Shown: positions 11,685 through 23,051 of the stretch, in pieces
How positions within the stretch are numbered: position 1 is the stretch's first letter
How the letters are laid out: each line of letters opens with the position of its first letter
Notes under the pieces: generated by a model
Databases searched by the model: none
Seen by the model: only the letters and a program-made list of their open reading frames with translations
Told to the model about the DNA's origin: nothing
Source: Salvator merianae
Lineage: Eukaryota > Chordata > Lepidosauria > Squamata > Teiidae
DNA: 64,000 nt
Direction: 5' to 3'
Assembly (NCBI GenBank): GCA_003586115.2
Contig: QVOM02000112.1
Span: forward strand, 104,200,941 to 104,264,940
Program-made: the position numbers and the translations under genes

Positions 11685-12372
11685 TGTTGTTGATTAGTCA
11701 AGTCTGATTCTTAGTGACCCCATGAACCATATCGCACCGGGTCCTTCCGTCCTCTGCTGTTATTGCTTCCATGACACTATCTACCCGTCTCGTCCTCTGC
11801 TATCCCCTTCTCCTTTTGCCTTCAATCTTTCCCACCATCAGGGTCTTTTCCAACTAGCCCTGGAAAAGTATTTGAGCCAAAGTATTTGAGCTTCAGCTTC
11901 AGTAGTTGTTCTTCCAATGTACACTCAGGGTTGATTTCCTTTAATATTGACTGATTTGATCTCCTTGCAGTCCAAGGAGTGTCAGTTCTTTGAAAGCGTC
12001 AGTTCTTCAGCACTCAGCTTTCCTTATGGTCCGACACCAACAGCCATACATATCTACTGGAAGAACCATAGCTTTGACTACGTAGACCTTTGTCAGCAAA
12101 GTGATGTCTCCGCTTCTTAATAGGGTGTCCAGGTTTGCCATAGCATTCCTCCCAAGGAACAAGCATCTTTTAATTTCATGGCTGCAGTCACCATCTGCAG
12201 TGATCTCTGAGCCCAAGAAAATAAAATCTGATACTGGTCCCATTTCTTTCCCCTCCATTTGCCAGGAAATTATGGGTCCAGATGTCATGATTTTAGTTTT
12301 TCTATTAATGTTGAGCTTCAAGACAGTTCTTGAATAGAACAATAGGAAACGTTGGGCATCAATTTTCAAAAG
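11685..12372 (-). mobile_element. BovB (RTE) LINE, 5'-truncated
   Basis: The - strand encodes a run of about 115 residues with hallmark BovB reverse-transcriptase C-terminal words: TKIMTSGPIISWQ, VSDFIFLG, ITADGDCSHEIKR and KVYVVKAMV. Downstream in the same orientation is the family's 3' part. Read on the + strand it shows AGTGACCCCATGAACC, TTTGAGCTTCAGCTTCAG and GATCTCCTTGCAGTCCAAG, and it ends near TTGTTGTTGATTAGTC. Only the last part of ORF2 remains, and the frame is interrupted, so the copy is dead. BovB is known for patchy spread between squamates and ruminants by horizontal transfer. Confidence 0.85.
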
Positions 12373-13004
12373 CTACAAATCTTAAAGTAGACGAACAAGA
12401 AGCCTGCTGTAGTAATTACCAAACTGTTCTTGGTAAGAAAAGGGCATCTTTTAAATTATGGTGTTGACATATGCAGTTTGGGGATAGAGTGTACAAATAT
12501 GAATTGAAAGCACCTCTTCAATTGTTCATACTCTTATATAGGAATAAAGAGTGTTTATTTGGGGAATTGGAATAAAATCTTCACTTAGCTATGAAACCCA
12601 GAGTAATTAGTCTTTCTCTCAGTCTAATGTACCTTCCCTTAAGTATTAATATATTCCTTACATTCTTGGGTATGAACTAGATCATAAATATCTTATATCA
12701 TACTTCACAAATCAACCATGATCCAAAGAAATGAATCTGGATCACCCATGCTCATGAATCTCCTGGATAAACCCAGAGCTTCTATATCATATATCATATA
12801 TCCAGAGGATTTACTGGATGCCATGTTCTGGATCTTTTCTTTACAAACTTATAAAGACTGGGATCTGTGATTTTACATCTAAGCTGTGTTCATTTGGTTG
12901 AAATCCCCTGTGAAAATACAGAGGGGTCATGAAGATCCATGGACTGGATCCCTGTTTTTATACCATGTGTCAACACCTTGGCTCTAATCTTTTTCTGTTT
13001 CATA
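12373..13004. other. Intergenic, nothing recognised
   Basis: AT-rich, with a short tandem ATATCATATATCATATATCC stretch near 12785. No gene or named repeat is seen. Confidence 0.45.
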
Positions 13005-13425
13005 GGGTGTTTTCACACTTTCTGCATTAGAACAGGATAATTATCCTGTTCTAATGTGGAATTGACCATGCAGTGCGGACATCATCTGCACTGCGTGGCC
13101 ATATCCATGACCATCAGCAGGATACAAGCATTTGTGGTACAAATGCTGGTGTCCTGTCCCCGATCCTCACCATGACAGTGGCCAGGAAGCAGCCAGCCGC
13201 TACCATGGCAACTGGCAGCACCGCAAAGCATGCAGGCGCGCACAGGCACAATCATGTGATTACACAGGTCCAGCCACTGCACACGGCAGGGACATGCATT
13301 CAAAGTATGAATGCACTTCACCGGGAGCTGACTATCAGCTCCCTGTAAAGCTGGGTGCTCCACAGTTATCCGTGATCGGAAGCACTTTGCTAGCAAGCGT
13401 CCCTGACATAGTCTTGGCCAAACCT
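13005..13425. mobile_element. Non-autonomous DNA element, family C
   Basis: The left end holds a hairpin, ATTAGAACAGGATAA and TTATCCTGTTCTAAT. Then comes the family interior: GTGCGGACATCATCTGCACT, a CATGACAGTGGCCAGG stretch, CAGCCACTGCACACGG and TTATCCGTGATCGGAAGCA. It ends near GCTAGCATTTCTCAC. Related copies are at 19624, 48474, 55293, 59491, 61403 and 63942. Confidence 0.65.
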
Positions 13426-14921
13426 GCTAGCATTTCTCACAGAACCTGCTTTCCCTCTTTGTGGTGGTTAACTTTGGTATGCTGATAAGGTAGTCTGGGA
13501 AACAAAAGAGAACTATGCCTGGGGTGATGGGAAACAACTGAGACCATGGGAACTGGGAAAATCAGGTGGGAATGGGTGTTTCATATTCGCACTGGCCACT
13601 TTATGGCCTCTGTGTTCTGTTATCAATAAATGGAGTAGAACAGAGCAAATGCTGTCTTTCTGCTTGATTCATTGTGAATGGGGCCTGGGCTGGCGATTCT
13701 GACACCATGTTGATGCTGTCATGTACCAGATGGGTGAGATTTATGGTTCTGCCCAAACACCTCAGCATGACACAATATTTTGCACCAAAGATTCAAGATT
13801 CTAAATGTTGCCAGTGACAAAATAATCCACAGTTCAGTCCATGGAGCCAGATGTGTGCTTGGGTCAGTCACTTCCTGTCAGCTCAGTCTACCTCACAGCA
13901 TTTTTGTGAGGACGGTAGAAATGTGCATGCCCTTGAGTTAAGAAGAAAAGGTGGGATATTAATGATATAAAGAAATTTAAAAAATCTAAATGGCCACTAG
14001 CCAGAAATGTGTTTCAAAATACAAAGTCACTCAAGGCAGCCATATAAGGGGCGGGAACAGTTGTGCTGATGATGCACAACAAGCCAATAATAATTATTGG
14101 GCTCGACCAATGGGCTGACCAATCACTACTGAGTGATCATGGGGGTCAACAGGAGGGTCTTGCCCGCATCACAACGAAATCTTGCAGTAGAAAAAGCTAA
14201 AATGTGAAATATCAAAAACATGCATGTACAACACGCTGGAATTGCGGTAACACAATAATCCAGTAAATCAGTAAATAGCAGAATAAATAAGCGATGTCTG
14301 GAGGCAACCACATTCTCTCCACATGGGTTGGTGTTTGCACAGCAGAACACCCCATCAACTCCCGACCCCCCAGGAGCTAGTTTAGGGCTTTACCTCAGCA
14401 TATGTGCTCCTTTTTCTCCTCACCACCTTCTCACATCATGGCGTGTCATGACAGTATCAGGCAGTAACACATGTTTTGGGGTCTGTTGGACCTTCCCTCA
14501 GTCTATGACATCTTCTAAAGACCAAATAACTCTTTTGGTCATGCTGAAAGTGGATGTACTAGGCTTTCACTCCTGGAGCACAACCTCAGGAGGAAGAACA
14601 ACCTTCTCTTTCCAGTTTTAAGACAGAACTTGTGATTTCCTCTTTTAAAAATGCCTTCTCCAGAAAGGTGTGAGCAGGTATACACATGCAGAGAAGAAAA
14701 AACAAGTGTGACTGAAGGGAGTAGGGATGCGTTCTTTACTGACAGAGCTATACTGAAAAATGTGCCATGATGGAATAGAGAAGTCCCTTTTGTCCAGGGT
14801 TCCGTGAGTGCATGCTGGGGTTCATGTGGAAACCATGGTGAAGAGGTGACTGGGAGTTGGTGTAGCATGGTCAAAACTTGGGGAGAGAATGTCACATTTC
14901 CAATCTCCTTCTTTGTTTTAA
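13426..14921. other. Intergenic with LINE-tail remnants
   Basis: 13790-13985 resembles a squamate LINE 3' tail (CTCACAGCATTTTTGTGAGG, then GTGGGATATTAATGATATAA). 14120-14310 shares its right end (AGAATAAATAAGCGATGTCT) with 10275 and 35285, indicating a decayed DNA element. Frames near 14328-14946 are not recognised as genes. Confidence 0.45.
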
Positions 14922-15143
14922 CTGAGGCTGTGTTCAGACATAACAAAAGGGGCGACTTGGAGGTGCCTCATAAAGACAGTGTGTGACACTTGTGCTCCCA
15001 AGTCTTCTCTAGCCCACCTTTTCTAGCATAGAATGTTTATAAGAAGGGGGAGGGGCAGACTAGTGTGTGAACAATCCCATCTCTAAGCCATCTCTGAGCC
15101 ACCACGGGGATTATTTTTTGTGTGTGTCTGATCACAGCCTGAG
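14922..15143. mobile_element. MITE family F, complete copy
   Basis: About 220 bp. The left end, CTGAGGCTGTGTTCAGACA, is the near reverse complement of the right end, TGTCTGATCACAGCCTGAG. The interior carries CTTTTCTAGCATAGAATG and CCCATCTCTAAGCCATC. Further copies lie at 1660, 15822 and 59945. Confidence 0.75.
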
Positions 15144-15821
15144 TTTTCTTTCCATTGCATTTGTGGTTACTGTGTTACAGTATATACAGTTTGGTCTTTG
15201 TTCAAAAGACACATTATTTATTGTTTATTCATTTCTGTACATCCATTTATTTTTCATATGCTTATCAAATTCTTCAGCAGGTCCAAATACTAATATCCAG
15301 GTTTAATATTTGATTTCCATGTCATGTCATACCCCATCCTTGTTATAACAGTCTTTACAAGTAGGTACAGATACTTTTTGTGGGAAATTGTTTCTAGGGA
15401 TGGTTGCCATAATTTCACCAGATTCTTTACTGAGAATCCTGTTCCACATTTCTAATCTTTGATTGCAATGGGGGAGGATGCCTGACAGCCGCCCATCTGT
15501 CCCTCAAGAGCAACAGTGGTGGCAAGGACTAGGAAGCTGCTGCACGGATTTGGGAGACAAGTTGTCACCTCTCCAGTCCTTACCAGCATGGCAGAGAGTG
15601 GAAAGAAGGTTATTTACACCAAACACCACAGTTCTCTGAGATCAGCTGCTACAGTAAGAACAATCTGGGATGGGGCTCGGGGTATATTTTGCCCTCACTC
15701 TCCGTACCCCATTCATCCTAGTTGTGGACAAAGAGTGCCTGCCCTGTCACCTGGCCACCAATCACAGGAACAGGAAAAGTTCCATGCTTCCTCGTACCCT
15801 TACTGACCTAATAAAAAAAAA
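15144..15821. other. Intergenic, nothing recognised
   Basis: No supported gene. Overlapping frames at 15516-15852 on the + strand lie upstream of the MTIF3 promoter but show no family signature. Confidence 0.45.
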
Positions 15822-15990
15822 CAAAAGCATCTCTGAGATGGCGCAGAAATGACTTAGAGATGGGATTATTCACACTGCTCCTCCCACCTCTTACAAACAT
15901 TTTGTTAAAAAAGGTGGATTCGACAGGGACACGACTGTCTCTAAGGCGTCTCCGGGCTGCCCCATTTGTTATGTCTGAACACAGCCTGAG
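15822..15990 (-). mobile_element. MITE family F, inverted partial copy
   Basis: Ends with TTATGTCTGAACACAGCCTG, which is the reverse complement of the left end at 14922. The interior matches in reverse (TTAGAGATGGGATTATTCAC). The left end is worn. It sits directly upstream of the MTIF3 CpG-rich promoter. Confidence 0.65.
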
Positions 15991-15994
15991 TTGT

Positions 15995-16600
15995 GGTCAC
16001 TGAGCCAGAAGCGACTGGGTGCTGTTCGCTGCTTCAGTCCAGGGACTGATCGTACACAACCTCCCGTCCAGCCGTCCTGTTGTTGCTGCCACGGGTTTCA
16101 AAGGATCTGGCGGTAACCATCGCTTTTTCCCAGCGTTCTTTCCTTGCTTTTGTTGTTTATTATTACTGTTTCCCGGAACTGATACTTGGATGCACTGCAC
16201 GGAGAGAGACACGAGTCCTCAACCCCTAGCAACCTTCTTATTCGCGCCCCTTAACTGCTGCTGCCCCTTCCCTTCATCAGATGATGATGATCAAATCCGG
16301 CTCCGAAGCGCGTCTCTCTCCGCCCTATTTCCTTTGCAAGGCCGTCCTCTTCCTTCCACCGCAGTTCCCTCCTTCCGTTCTCCACAGTGTAGGAGGCGGT
16401 GCTGTGTCCACAACACAACAACCTTCGGTAGACCGAACAGGTAAGGGGACGCGCCAGCGCCACGACCCCCCCGGAAACACAGCGAGCGCTGCGGTTTTTA
16501 AAGAGGCTATTTCGGTAGCATTCTTTTTGTCCAAAATTGCAGGAAGGCAGAATCGACCCCTTACTATTCTTGCAGGCAGGCGCCACTTGGATGCATAGCA
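15995..16600 (+). promoter_or_regulatory. MTIF3: MTIF3 CpG-rich promoter region
   Basis: CpG density is clearly higher than in the flanking DNA, with clusters at 16230-16330 and 16440-16500. A good splice donor (ACAG then GTAAGG) stands at 16440/16441 and fits the end of a 5' untranslated exon. The coding part of MTIF3 begins 2.3 kb downstream after an acceptor, so a separate leader exon is required. The transcription start is not fixed, and no TATA box is obvious. Confidence 0.65.
16250..16440 (+). other. MTIF3: MTIF3 non-coding exon 1 (start approximate)
   Basis: Inferred 5' untranslated exon. Its 3' end is placed by the donor GTAAGG at 16441. Its 5' end is a guess within the CpG-rich block. 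Splicing to the acceptor at 18775-18776 would put the leader 9 nt ahead of the ATG at 18786. Confidence 0.5.
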
Positions 16601-16919
16601 TAACGAAGGGGGTGCCTCTGAGAATTTATAGAGTGCTTGTAGCCCAGTGCATCTCTAGATTAATAAGGCAAGCCTGCTGAATCCAAGCATTGCCCTATTT
16701 AATCAGTTCCTACAAATCTGTACTTAGGAGATACTGGGTTTCCTAACACGTCGGGCACATATTTACTGACACTCATGGATCTTAGGAAGCAGCGTATTTC
16801 TACATCTTCCCTCCACCGTCCTGTGTGGTTCCTACTGCACACAGAGAAACACATCTTGCATAGTTCCCACATTAATTGTTGACTCTTGTAAATGTAGATC
16901 TAATAAGGTAGAATTTGTG

Positions 16920-17300
16920 AATTACATTACATTATATTATATTATATTTATTTATTTATATAATTTGGATCCCACCCTTCATCTAGAGGTCCTGTGGTGG
17001 GTCACAACATATGATAAAATGCAGACATTAAAACATATTTAAAATATAACCCACCCACCCTGGCAGGACTACATTCAGAGGAAACTATGAATCAGACACC
17101 CTGGTGAAGAGGTGTGTTTTAACCAGGAACTGAAATCTTATAAAGTTAGTGCTTGGTATACCTCCACTGTGGGAAGCTATTCCAAAGCCAGGGGGCTACC
17201 ACAGAAAAGGCCCTGTCACATGCCACTGCCCCTTGAATCCCCAGGATCATGGCAGAACTACAAGGCCCTCACTTAATGATCTTAGAGCACATTCAGCTGT
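16920..17300 (+). mobile_element. CR1/L2-type LINE 3' fragment, MTIF3 intron 1
   Basis: Starts with TATTTATTTATTTATATAAT, then TAGAGGTCCTGTGGTGGGTC and GTGTTTTAACCAGGAACTGA. It continues with CTATTCCAAAGCCAGGGGGC and CACAGAAAAGGCCCTGTC. These are diagnostic steps of the same LINE-tail family as at 18030. Confidence 0.65.
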
Positions 17301-18024
17301 GTGTTGTGTCTATTTTGTAAAGTTAAATGAGTGAAGAACTATTGCGGGTATTGTTGATTTTGTTTTGCCTACAAAGTGCTCACGGCAGCAAACATTCTCT
17401 CTGTTCCTCTCCATTTTATCCTCACAACCCTACCAAGAAAACTACATAGATGTGACCCTCTGAGGGCTTTTTTGTGTTTTTACTGCCAGTGTAGTTTGCA
17501 GTGGCAGTTGCAATTTTATAGAAACCAGGGCTATAATTTCCTTCTTTAATGTCAGCTTCAAAACTAAAAGGGTGTTTGCTCTTTGGTAGACAACATGTCA
17601 GCCCTTCGAAATTTAAGAATATAACTTTTTTTTTTTCGAATTAAATCAAATGCCTAACTAGTTTCAGCACATGTCCCTCATAGTAAGGTGTTCAGAGAGC
17701 TAGCAAGGGAAAGACCCACCCTCTGAAGTTTTGTCTGCAGAATGTGCATGCACAGGAATATTTTAAAGCAAGTGTGCTCCAGCTGGACCCCTCCAGTTGT
17801 TGCAGAACTACAGTACCCACTGTTCTATGCCAAACTTGGTCGATTCTATTTCTCCTTTACATGTGAATCAGGAGGAACTGGTGCGTTGGGTGAGCCCAAT
17901 AAACTAAGGCTGACAAAGTGGAGATTCTGTGAGTAGAAGGTTCCTCAGATCAGGAACTGGAGAGTTTGTTCAAAAGTGGGTTGCACTCCTTCAGAATGAA
18001 GAGGTATGCAGTTGGAGCTGCCCC

Positions 18025-18031
18025 TGGAGAT

Positions 18032-18063
<32 letters not shown>

Positions 18064-18480
18064 TTATTTGTATATTTATCCCATCCTATACCTGAAGGTC
18101 TCAGGGCGAGTTACAACAATAAAAAACAGAACCTAAAAAGCACACAATAAAGCAATAGCCTGAAAGTGGGGAGGGAAAGCTGTATCTTTAGTCAAAGGCA
18201 AGGCTAAATAGGTGTGTCTTCACGGCTCTTCTAAAGATGAAAAGTGAAGAAGCTTAATGCATCTCAGGGAGAAGAGTGTTCCACAGTCTGGGGGCCACCA
18301 CTGAAAAGGCTGTATCCCAGGTGCCCACCCCTCTACCTATGGAAGGTGGTGGTACAATCAGGAGAGCCTCATCTGGAGATCGGAAGGCATGGCTGGGCCC
18401 AAGCCATTTAGGGCCTTATAGGTCAACGTTAACACCTTGAATTGGGCTTGGTAGCAAATTGGCAGCTTTATAGAACATTA
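18025..18480 (+). mobile_element. CR1/L2-type LINE 3' fragment with TATC microsatellite
   Basis: A TATC tetranucleotide run at 18033-18062 leads into the best-preserved LINE tail of this family: CCTGAAGGTCTCAGGGCGAG, then TGTTCCACAGTCTGGGGGCC and CCACTGAAAAGGCTGTATCC. It continues with ATTTAGGGCCTTATAGGTCA and ends near CTTGAATTGGGCTTGG. It lies in MTIF3 intron 1 and is unrelated to its coding function. Confidence 0.7.
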
Positions 18481-18776
18481 GGCCCAAGTCCTTTATAGAA
18501 CTTTTCATTAGATCAGGTTTTTTTGTTTTTTTGTTTTTTGTTTTTAAACCTCAATGAAGTACTTTGGTTCTTCCATTTATATGCAATGGAAATGGCAGCC
18601 TCACATTTTTACCACATGGAAATTTCATATGCTGCCCTTGTCCAAGCTTGCATTTATTAAAATAATTTTTGACAAACGCTTAAGAAAGGGTAACTTGAAA
18701 ATGTGTTGTTTTCTTGCATGATCTTGCTGCTTTCTTTTTTGCTTCTTGATGTCTCTTCCCTCCTTTTTTCTCTCAG

Positions 18777-19269
18777 TTTATCAAAATGGCTGCATCGTGT
18801 CTAAAGATACTACTAGAACAGGCAAAGAAGAATAAAGCGAACTATGTTAGTAGGTATTTCACCAGTTTTTGGGTGCAACCAGTGAAAAGAACGACAGTCT
18901 CCCAAACGTGGTTAAAGAACGATAACAGTCAAAACAAACTTCTGCCTGTCTCCATTAAAGTGTACTTTACAGATGAATGTTCTGAGGAGAGATTACAGGG
19001 AATAAAAACAAAACTCCCAAACGTAAAAAAAATTGAAACTGTTGGGAGGAGAATCTCACATCGGATTATTCAACTGATTGATGAGAATGGTGAGAATCAG
19101 GGAGCTACGCACAGAGCAGAGGTGCTTCGAATAATGGATGAAAAGGGACTGAAGTTGGTTCTGCTGACAGAAAATACAGACCCTCCAGTGTACAGACTAA
19201 TATCCGGGAAGCAACTTCACGAAGAGCGCCTTAGACTGAAAGAGCAACAGAAACTAAAGCCCCCAAACT
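18777..19269 (+). CDS. MTIF3: MTIF3 exon 2, first coding exon
   Basis: Mitochondrial translation initiation factor 3. This family binds the mitochondrial 28S subunit, promotes its release from the 39S subunit and proof-reads the start codon. The exon opens after CTCTCAG; the ATG is at 18786, leaving 9 nt of leader. It encodes residues 1-161: a Lys-rich, poorly conserved N-terminus of about 85 residues fitting a mitochondrial targeting region. The IF3 N-domain follows from about residue 86 (VGRRISHRIIQLIDENG, then HRAEVLRIMDEKGLKLVLL and YRLISGKQLHEERLRL). It ends in phase 1 at donor GTATGT (19270). Reading through the donor gives only a short unrelated tail and a stop. Confidence 0.93.
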
Positions 19270-19623
19270 GTATGTATGGCGCTTGGTGGGTTTGTAATAA
19301 TGAACCTTGTTCTTCCAGAAGTTGATCGGATCCCATTTCTTCTTGTTCTTTGGTGTCATTGGGCAGGTGACAACATGGTCATATCCATGAAATGTTTTGC
19401 CTTGACTTTCTTCCAGGGAGATACTGGGAATTGAACCTGTGACCCTTTGCTCTCCGGGCTATCTATTCCTACTTTTTAAAAATCTCTATCAGAGCATAGA
19501 ATCTTATTTAGCGCCACTCTGTTATCTCCTGGTGCTATTGGACACGGTTACATTTTTAAAATACCCAAGTTTCTAAATACATGTCTAGATGGGGGTGTTA
19601 TTCTTAATGGATTTTTAGATACT

Positions 19624-20131
19624 GGGCCTAATTAGCCCATTCTAGCGTGGAACAGACCCCATCGTGCAGACACTGTCTGCACGATGGGGCCTGAAAACTT
19701 ACCTGAGGCTGGTTAATGGCGGTCGCGAGTGCGAACGCCATTAACCATGCCTGATGCTCGCCATGACAGCGGCCGGCAAGCGGCCGGCCGCTGTCATGGT
19801 GACTGCAGGAGCTCCGTGCATGCATATGCGGTTGCAATGAGGCCTACCCCTTTGTGCGGGCCTCAGTCATGCCCACGCCACCGCAATCGGGTCTGGGACG
19901 CCGGATGGGGCCACGCTGCGCCCCGTCCGGCATATCGGTGCCCGATCGCGGGTGCAAAGGGCGGTCGCCGCGGTAGCGGCCTACAAAGCATCAGGCCGCT
20001 GTCATGGCGACCTGGAGGCCCGTGCGGTGCGCACGGTCGATGACACAATCGTGCATGCGCACTGGGCCTCTCCCCCCCCCCCGCCGTAGCGGGATCGGGG
20101 CGGCCTGATCACCCCAATGAGGCCAGGCCCA
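19624..20131. mobile_element. Non-autonomous DNA element, family C, MTIF3 intron 2
   Basis: About 510 bp and very CpG-rich. Begins TGGGCCTAATTAGCCC, has an internal hairpin (CCCCATCGTGCAGAC and GTCTGCACGATGGGG), then CATGACAGCGGCCGGCAAG, and ends near GAGGCCAGGCCCA. The high CpG content suggests a fairly recent insertion, because methylated CpG decays with time. A run of eleven C stands near 20071. Confidence 0.7.
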
Positions 20132-20825
20132 GTGTTCTGCATACAAACTGGTACATTAGTGCAGGATTTGCTTTTTGAGAGGGACCATCAAAAACTGCTC
20201 CTAAAAGGGAAATTAGCTGTGTTTATGCTTTTGCCCATAGAAGAGAATATTCACTAAGCAGTTCCTTTGTAAATATGCACAAGAAAAACTCCATGCCTGT
20301 CAGCTGTAAAGGGATAAACTGCGGCCTGTCTCATTTGAGCTGCTGCAGCCCTGAACTACAAGCCACTAAACTGGCTGAGCCTGGCCTAGCTTTGTGCTGC
20401 CAAATCCAGTCATACCATTGCATTTTCTGCCATGCGTGTTACCTAGGTTGGGGAAAAACAGCTACATGTGGACAGGCTATATATCCAGGCCACAGGGCAG
20501 AGCAATGGTACAACTTCACTGGCACAATAGTATGGTAGCCTTTCAGATGCAGGGCCTGCGACGTACAGGAGAATGTATAAATTATATATAGTGTGAACAT
20601 TCGATTCTGACTCAGGTAGAAGGCTCTTATTTGTGTAATCAGTTAGCTAAAAGTCTGGCTTGCTCCTCATAGAATAGAAGGGAAATTAGCTACATTTTCA
20701 AGGACATTAAAACTACTGTAAGCCCCTCCACATTATCTAATGGTATGCTGTAGACCTCCAGATGTTTCCGAACAACTCCAGCATTCCACTGCCAATAAGG
20801 AATGCCAGTTCCACTGAACTTAAAA

Positions 20826-21095
20826 ACATCAGAGGAGCCCGACTGGATTGGGCCACTGCCCATCTACTGCAGCATCCTGTCTCGCACAGGGGCCTACCAA
20901 TGGCTTCTGGGCATGATGAAAGCAAAACCTTCACCTGCTCTTAATTCCCCAGAAATGGCCTTTAGAGGCTTCTTCCTGCCTGTCTCTCCAACCTGGAGGC
21001 AGTACTTAGGCATCCATTCTAGTAGCCATTGGTAAATACCTGACCTCCATGAATCTGTCCAATCCGCTTTGGCTGTGACTGGCATGCAGGAGGAT
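20826..21095 (-). mobile_element. CR1-like LINE 3' fragment, MTIF3 intron 2
   Basis: Read on the + strand: TGGATTGGGCCACTGCCCAT, CAGCATCCTGTCTCGCACAG, GTAGCCATTGGTAAATACCT and CCTCCATGAATCTGTCCAAT. This is a widespread reptile repeat. The related copies at 25527 and 56430 show the sense 3' end is towards low coordinates here. Confidence 0.6.
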
Positions 21096-21145
21096 GTACA
21101 AAAACCACAATTTAAAAAGCAGTTTCCTGCAATTTCTATGACTCT

Positions 21146-21806
21146 GGGCCCATTCGCACTTACAAAAGTATAACAGTATAACTAGCACAGTTTGGGCTGG
21201 TAGGGTTCGGGTACGAAGAGAGGCCTTTGCACCTGTCAGCACTGGAACACTCCGCAAGCCAACCAGCGCTGGACGCAGTGTGAATGGGAGCATACTAGTT
21301 CAGTAGCTGTGTTTGAACCCAGAGGGTCTTGTGTTCAAACCTGTGTTCAAAAAGGCCACCAGGGTCCGGGCCCCAAGGTCCGAACCAGAGTGCGAACTGG
21401 CAGACTGCGCCTGTGCGGCCCCGCCCTGCCGCCATTTTGAATCCAGAAATGGTGCGAATGCACCTTCCCTGATCCTCATCTGATCCTGCAGGTTGTGTTG
21501 GAGACTACGGGCTTTTCTGCACTTTCTAGCTTAGAATGGGATTATTATAGTCCAGCTGCTCCTGGTACAGCTGCAGCTGTGAAGCATTCCACAGCTATAC
21601 CAGGAGCAGCTGGACTATAATTATCCCATTCTAAGGTAGAAAGTGCAGAAAGGCCCTACAAATTAGTTGACCACAGTTGGTTGGATTCAGGTAAGCATCA
21701 GGTGGGCTTTGGTAGATTTCGGGTCAGCTGGGGCTGTTCGCAAGTGCGGATCCTGCGTTCTAGCGTGCGTCCTGAAACGAACCACTCGCTAAGTGCGAAC
21801 AGGCCC
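21146..21806. mobile_element. DNA element family E, host of a nested MITE
   Basis: Left end GGGCCCATTCGCACTTA; right end reads TAAGTGCGAACAGGCCC. This is a near-perfect terminal inverted pair of about 17 bp, 660 bp apart. Its interior is interrupted by the complete MITE at 21509-21656. A similar element is at 57451-58027. It lies in MTIF3 intron 2. Confidence 0.7.
21509..21656. mobile_element. Palindromic MITE family B with TAC duplication
   Basis: 148 bp that is almost one perfect hairpin. The left arm runs GGGCTTTTCTGCACTTTCTA, TAGAATGGGATTATTATAGT and CCAGCTGCTCCTGGTA; the right arm is its complement, ending AAAGTGCAGAAAGGCCC. It is flanked by TAC at 21506-21508 and at 21657-21659, a 3-bp target-site duplication. 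A 3-bp duplication with a GGG-starting end would suit the PIF/Harbinger group, but that is inference. Confidence 0.8.
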
Positions 21807-21905
21807 AAAGTTCTCAATCACAGGGACATTTAAACTAAGTGTAGCCAGTTTGGGATAAAAAGTTGCTTTATAATTTTTCAAGACACTCCCTCATTCTTTT
21901 AACAG

Positions 21906-22060
21906 CCCCCGTTCAACAGAAGGAGCTAACGTTCTCCACAACTATCGAGAAGCATGATTTTGATACAAAAGTCAAACAAATTCAGCAGTGGATTGATAAG
22001 AAGCATCATGTCAAGATAACATTGCAGGAGAAAAACACTGCAGATGGACCAGAAAAGATG
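21906..22060 (+). CDS. MTIF3: MTIF3 exon 3
   Basis: 155 bp between acceptor TTTTAACAG and donor GTAAGC. Joined to exon 2 it restores a serine codon across the junction and ends in phase 0. It encodes the linker and start of the IF3 C-domain: FDTKVKQIQQWIDKKHHVKI closely matches the family's ribosome-binding C-domain helix and strand. If unspliced, the frame would stop a few codons into intron 3. Confidence 0.93.
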
Positions 22061-23051
22061 GTAAGCTGAGACTAAGGTTTTGAATATCATTTCTCACAAG
22101 GGAACAGCCCTGAACAACACTTTAGTACCATTTGGTCTTTACCATTGATTGGAAACTGAGGTACGTAATCTTATTTTTAAAACACTATAGTAAAATGGAA
22201 GGGGACTGGTTCCCTCTACCCATGACTATGGTTGAGTAGTAGTTGCATTTAAAACAGCAGTGTTGAGAAATTCAACTTTCTTCATCCTGGCTCACTTCTG
22301 TAAGAATGAAAGGTTCTTCATTCTTTCTCTAAAACCTGCCTTTAAAACCTCTCTTGCATCTCCTTGCAGTGACTTACAGTGTCACTGCTGTAATTGTGAC
22401 TTCAGTTTCCTCTAGAGCATAGTTCTGTAGCTGAACGATCAAAAATGTAGATCAAGAGTTGGTGATCATTTGAGCTGAAGCATTGCTTTTCTTTGTTCTC
22501 CTTCAATTTGCTAGTCAAAACAAGGGTACCTGAAGAGCCAGAATTTGCCATTAAAATAATGAGATAAGAACAAAGGGTAGAGAAGTCACCATCACCAATC
22601 CAAGTGAAGTAATGCATTGTTGCTTCCTTTGGAGTTCTCAGCAGCTTTCAGTACCCCTGACCATATTAGACTTCTGTAGTGCATGTATAAATTAGAACTA
22701 GATGGTACCGTGAAGTATCTGCTCCTGTATAATACAGGCCAGATCCTACAATAAAAAAACAGAGGTCATTTTTTGTCCCTACCCCACTCTAAAAAAGGTA
22801 GTGATCAGAGATCAGGTATTTTCAGAGGTGTCCCCCATTTGTGGAATTCTACATAGGGAACCTCATCAGATTTCACATCTAACGTCTTTCGGACACTAGC
22901 TGAAGGTCTTGCTCTTCTGGGCATATTGTGATGTACTTTGAGAACTAGTACCTGAAATTGGTAGTTTGTGTTATTAGAAATGTTGTGTGTGCTTTTAAAA
23001 TGTGTAAGTAAATTGCCTCGAGTTTTAAGACAGACAATAAATTCAAATGAC

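Noticed and set aside
12007..12369. 120-codon - strand frame as a host gene
   Set aside because: It is BovB reverse-transcriptase sequence, truncated and interrupted.
1..16000. LNX2 exons to the left of MTIF3
   Set aside because: No RING or PDZ-like coding segment was found on either strand; the gene probably lies beyond the window.
16019..16601. Several 100-141-codon frames around the MTIF3 promoter
   Set aside because: They overlap on both strands in CpG-rich DNA. The region is better explained as promoter and non-coding exon 1.
18025..18070. CRISPR-like tandem repeat
   Set aside because: It is a plain TATC microsatellite at the start of a LINE tail, with no spacers.
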